From: Firmicutes bacterium ASF500
GTDB taxonomy: Bacteria > Bacillota > Clostridia > Oscillospirales > Oscillospiraceae
Direction of reading: 5' to 3'
Length of the DNA stretch: 64,000 nt
Assembly: GCA_000492175.2 (NCBI GenBank)
Contig: CP097573.1
Location: 2,666,001 to 2,730,000, forward strand
A program made the translations under genes and the position numbers. The notes under the pieces are model-generated. The model worked only from the letters and a program-made list of their open reading frames with translations. It was not told the DNA's origin and did not search any database. Shown here piece after piece: positions 62,293-64,000 of the stretch (positions within the stretch are counted from its first letter, which is position 1; each line of letters begins with the position of its first letter).

Positions 62293-63032
62293 TGCGCCCA
62301 GCCTCCTTTCCGGGACCGGTCAACGGCCCACTCCGCATACGCCTGCTGAATCTCCTGCCTCCGGTTCCGGCTGAAGGGGAGCCGCTCCCCGTTTTTTAAC
62401 AGCAGTTCGCTGTCCAGCACCCGGGCCACATGGGACAGATTCACCACCAGCCCCCGGCCGCAGACATGGAAGCGCCCGGTGTGGGGGAGCTGGGCTGTGA
62501 AGTCCTGGAAGGAGCTGCGTGTCCGGTACACGCCGGAGGCCGTGTTTACTTGGATGATATGGTCAAAGCACTGGGCGTATAGAATATCGTCCAGCGGTAC
62601 ATCTACCGGCGCGGAGTGGCCCCGCCCGGAGATTTCCAGCAGGGAGATGGAGGACGGTACGGACAGGTATTCCCGCAGCCGTTCCATGCACTGGGCCACC
62701 TGCCCCAGGTCCAGCGGCTTCACCAGATAATCCGTGGCCCGGACCGCGAAGCCGTCTACGGCATAGTCGCGCCCGACAGTCGTAAAAATGATGGGAAGGC
62801 GCTTCTCCCCTTCCCGAACCTTCCGCGCGATCTCAATGCCGGACAGCCCATCCAGCATAATGTCCAGGAAAAGCCCGTCGCAGGATTTCGGGCGGTAGTG
62901 CGCCAGAAAATCCTCGCCGCTGGCATAGAAGGAAAGGTCCACCCGTTCCCCGTGGCTGTCACAGTCCTGCCGGATCAGGTCCGCCAGTTTTTCCTGGTCG
63001 AAGGGTAAATCTTCTACAATAATCAGATGCAA
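62289..63032 (-). CDS. LytTR-family response regulator (AgrA-like)
   Basis: 247 aa; receiver domain with Asp in DGLFLDIMLDGLSGIE, KPLDLGQVAQ, and a LytTR DNA-binding domain (DDILYAQCFDHIIQVNTASG, FHVCGRGLVVNLSHVARVLD). ATG at 63032 with GGGAGGCGA upstream. Cognate of the preceding kinase gene. Confidence 0.88.
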
Positions 63033-63093
63033 AAAATCGCCTCCCGCGCCGTCTGCGGCGCCGCTTTTCAGGAACGTCTGTTCTGAATCGAAA

Positions 63094-63125
63094 ATTCACG
63101 TCGTACCAAGGGCGATTCACGTCGT
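63094..63125 (-). promoter_or_regulatory. candidate LytTR binding site (two direct repeats, 21-bp period)
   Basis: Minus strand ACGACGTGAAT occurs at 63125-63115 and again at 63104-63094, two helical turns apart, 62 bases upstream of the regulator start. Fits LytTR-type direct-repeat recognition. Confidence 0.55.
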
Positions 63126-63313
63126 TCCTATTGAATACGCCCCTCAAAACCGATAAACTGAACCTAAACGCCAATAGTTTATCACAGATTACGCTCTATC
63201 CGCAACCAGGAATCAGGGAAATGGGCAATAAAAAAACGCCCTTAACAGGCGTGCCTCAGGTGTAATATTCCCTTGCGGATAAGGTGTACTTTATGCGAAA
63301 CAGGAGGGTCATT

Positions 63314-63589
63314 ATGAAAAGACGGATTATCAGCATTCTCACCGCTCTGGTCCTGTGTCTGGGGCTTTGTCCCGCCGGGGCGAGGGCGGTGGAAGAACCA
63401 GAAAATCGAGCCGTGCGCACACTCCGGACGGAGCGGCTCGCCCTGACCAACCAAAATGCTGAAAATGAGGCGGAGGGCTGGAGTTGGAGACAAACCGACG
63501 AGGACGGATACTGCTATAAACTCACCTTGGACAACGTAAATTTTGCTGTCTCCGACTACTCAGCCATCACATTTTCTATGTGTTGGTAG
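63314..63589 (+). pseudogene. secreted protein, truncated 3' end
   Basis: ATG 63314 after AGGAGGGTCATT. Signal peptide MKRRIISILTALVLCLGLCP then AGARA (cleavage near residue 26). The mature part (TERLALTNQNAENEAEGWSW, DEDGYCYKLTLDNVNFAVSD) looks like the start of a large surface protein but stops at codon 92 just as it meets the end of the convergent membrane gene. Probably truncated by rearrangement. Confidence 0.55.
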
Positions 63590-64000
63590 GCATACAGTGT
63601 GCAAAGTAACGCGGCCAGCCCCAGGATTTGCATGACGAATAACGCACCATGTTTCCCGGCCTCTCCCAACGAAATGGACGCAGGTAATATGCTATATGAA
63701 GTTTGCAGAATATACAGTTCAGCAGCAAAGAAAAACAGTCCGGGAAATAGTAACAAGCCGACATACGGCGTTTGACAATCTTCTGTCAGAGATAGAAATT
63801 TCAATACCGCACCACAACAACAGGCGCAGATTGCAAAAACGGTCAGCGTTGCTAAAAGAACTAACAGATACAGCAGTGGTTTCCCAATCATACGGGGGAA
63901 TAGCATTACCTCTACCGAGTTGACAATACCGAAAGAAAGCTGAGAAATATAAACTGGCCTTGCGGCGAAGATATGCCTGGTGTAGCTTGTCCCGCCGTTC
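63556..64000 (-). CDS. membrane protein (ABC-2 permease-like), 5' end off window
   Basis: Frame is open from base 64000 (…NGGTSYTRHIFAARPVYIS…) to TAG/TAA at 63556. It includes helices LLYLLVLLATLTVFAICACC, VGLLLFPGLFFFAAELYIL and VMQILGLAALLCTLYAY. Plausibly the C-terminal part of a multidrug or bacteriocin ABC permease, but the partial sequence cannot decide this. Ends over the truncated secreted protein. Confidence 0.55.
   Translation of the reverse strand, partial: NGGTSYTRHIFAARPVYISQLSFGIVNSVEVMLFPRMIGKPLLYLLVLLATLTVFAICACCCGAVLKFLSLTEDCQTPYVGLLLFPGLFFFAAELYILQTSYSILPASISLGEAGKHGALFVMQILGLAALLCTLYAYQHIENVMAE

Overview
The window looks like a chromosomal segment of a GC-rich, spore-forming gut clostridium, probably Oscillospiraceae (Flavonifractor/Intestinimonas/Lawsonibacter-like). 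This is inferred from a complete spoIIIAA-AH operon, a ptb-buk butyrate pair, indolepyruvate:ferredoxin oxidoreductase beside phenylacetate-CoA ligase, abundant TGTAGGG-ended palindromic intergenic repeats, and strong GGAGG ribosome binding sites.

Layout: 1-10.4 kb is host sequence: a ClC channel with fluoride-antiporter-like motifs, a CBS protein, a metallophosphatase, spoIIIA (split between AB and AC by about 500 bp of repeats) and a secreted copper-amine-oxidase-N-like protein. 10.53-27.69 kb is a roughly 17.2 kb integrated mobilizable element that splits a tRNA-Thr(CGT) gene; its two halves lie at 10498-10529 and 27689-27734. The element carries a large serine recombinase, a relaxase and MobC, a RepA-like ATPase, a sigma-like regulator, an AT-rich 378-aa gene and its own intact tRNA-Thr(CGT). 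It also carries a cargo cassette: a DUF1998 superfamily 2 helicase, a radical SAM/SPASM protein with unusual cysteine spacing, a protein beginning with an NSSS motif, a 1035-aa orphan and a 51-aa protein. I take the cassette to be a candidate undescribed defence system; helicase plus large orphan recalls Druantia/DISARM logic.

27.7-33 kb holds a TraX-like protein, a CNNM/CorC transporter and rpmG-secE-nusG-rplK-rplA. 33-41.6 kb holds a small RHH/XRE pair, an acyl-CoA ligase, a TrpR-like regulator with iorAB, PaaK and an ACT protein (aromatic amino acid fermentation), a RelBE-type pair and a TraX remnant. 41.7-57.7 kb holds two two-component systems, split chromate transporters, ychF, mntP, a cation symporter, bactofilin, a HAD phosphatase, queT, ptb-buk and cstA. 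58-64 kb holds an LTA synthase-like protein with an apparent CTG start, a truncated recombinase, an AgrC/LytTR-type system with a likely binding site, a truncated secreted protein and the end of a membrane protein running off the window.

Short palindromic repeats (families A, B, D and hybrids) sit inside several operons (spoIIIA, nusG-rplK, iorA-iorB). One locus shows them nested inside each other.
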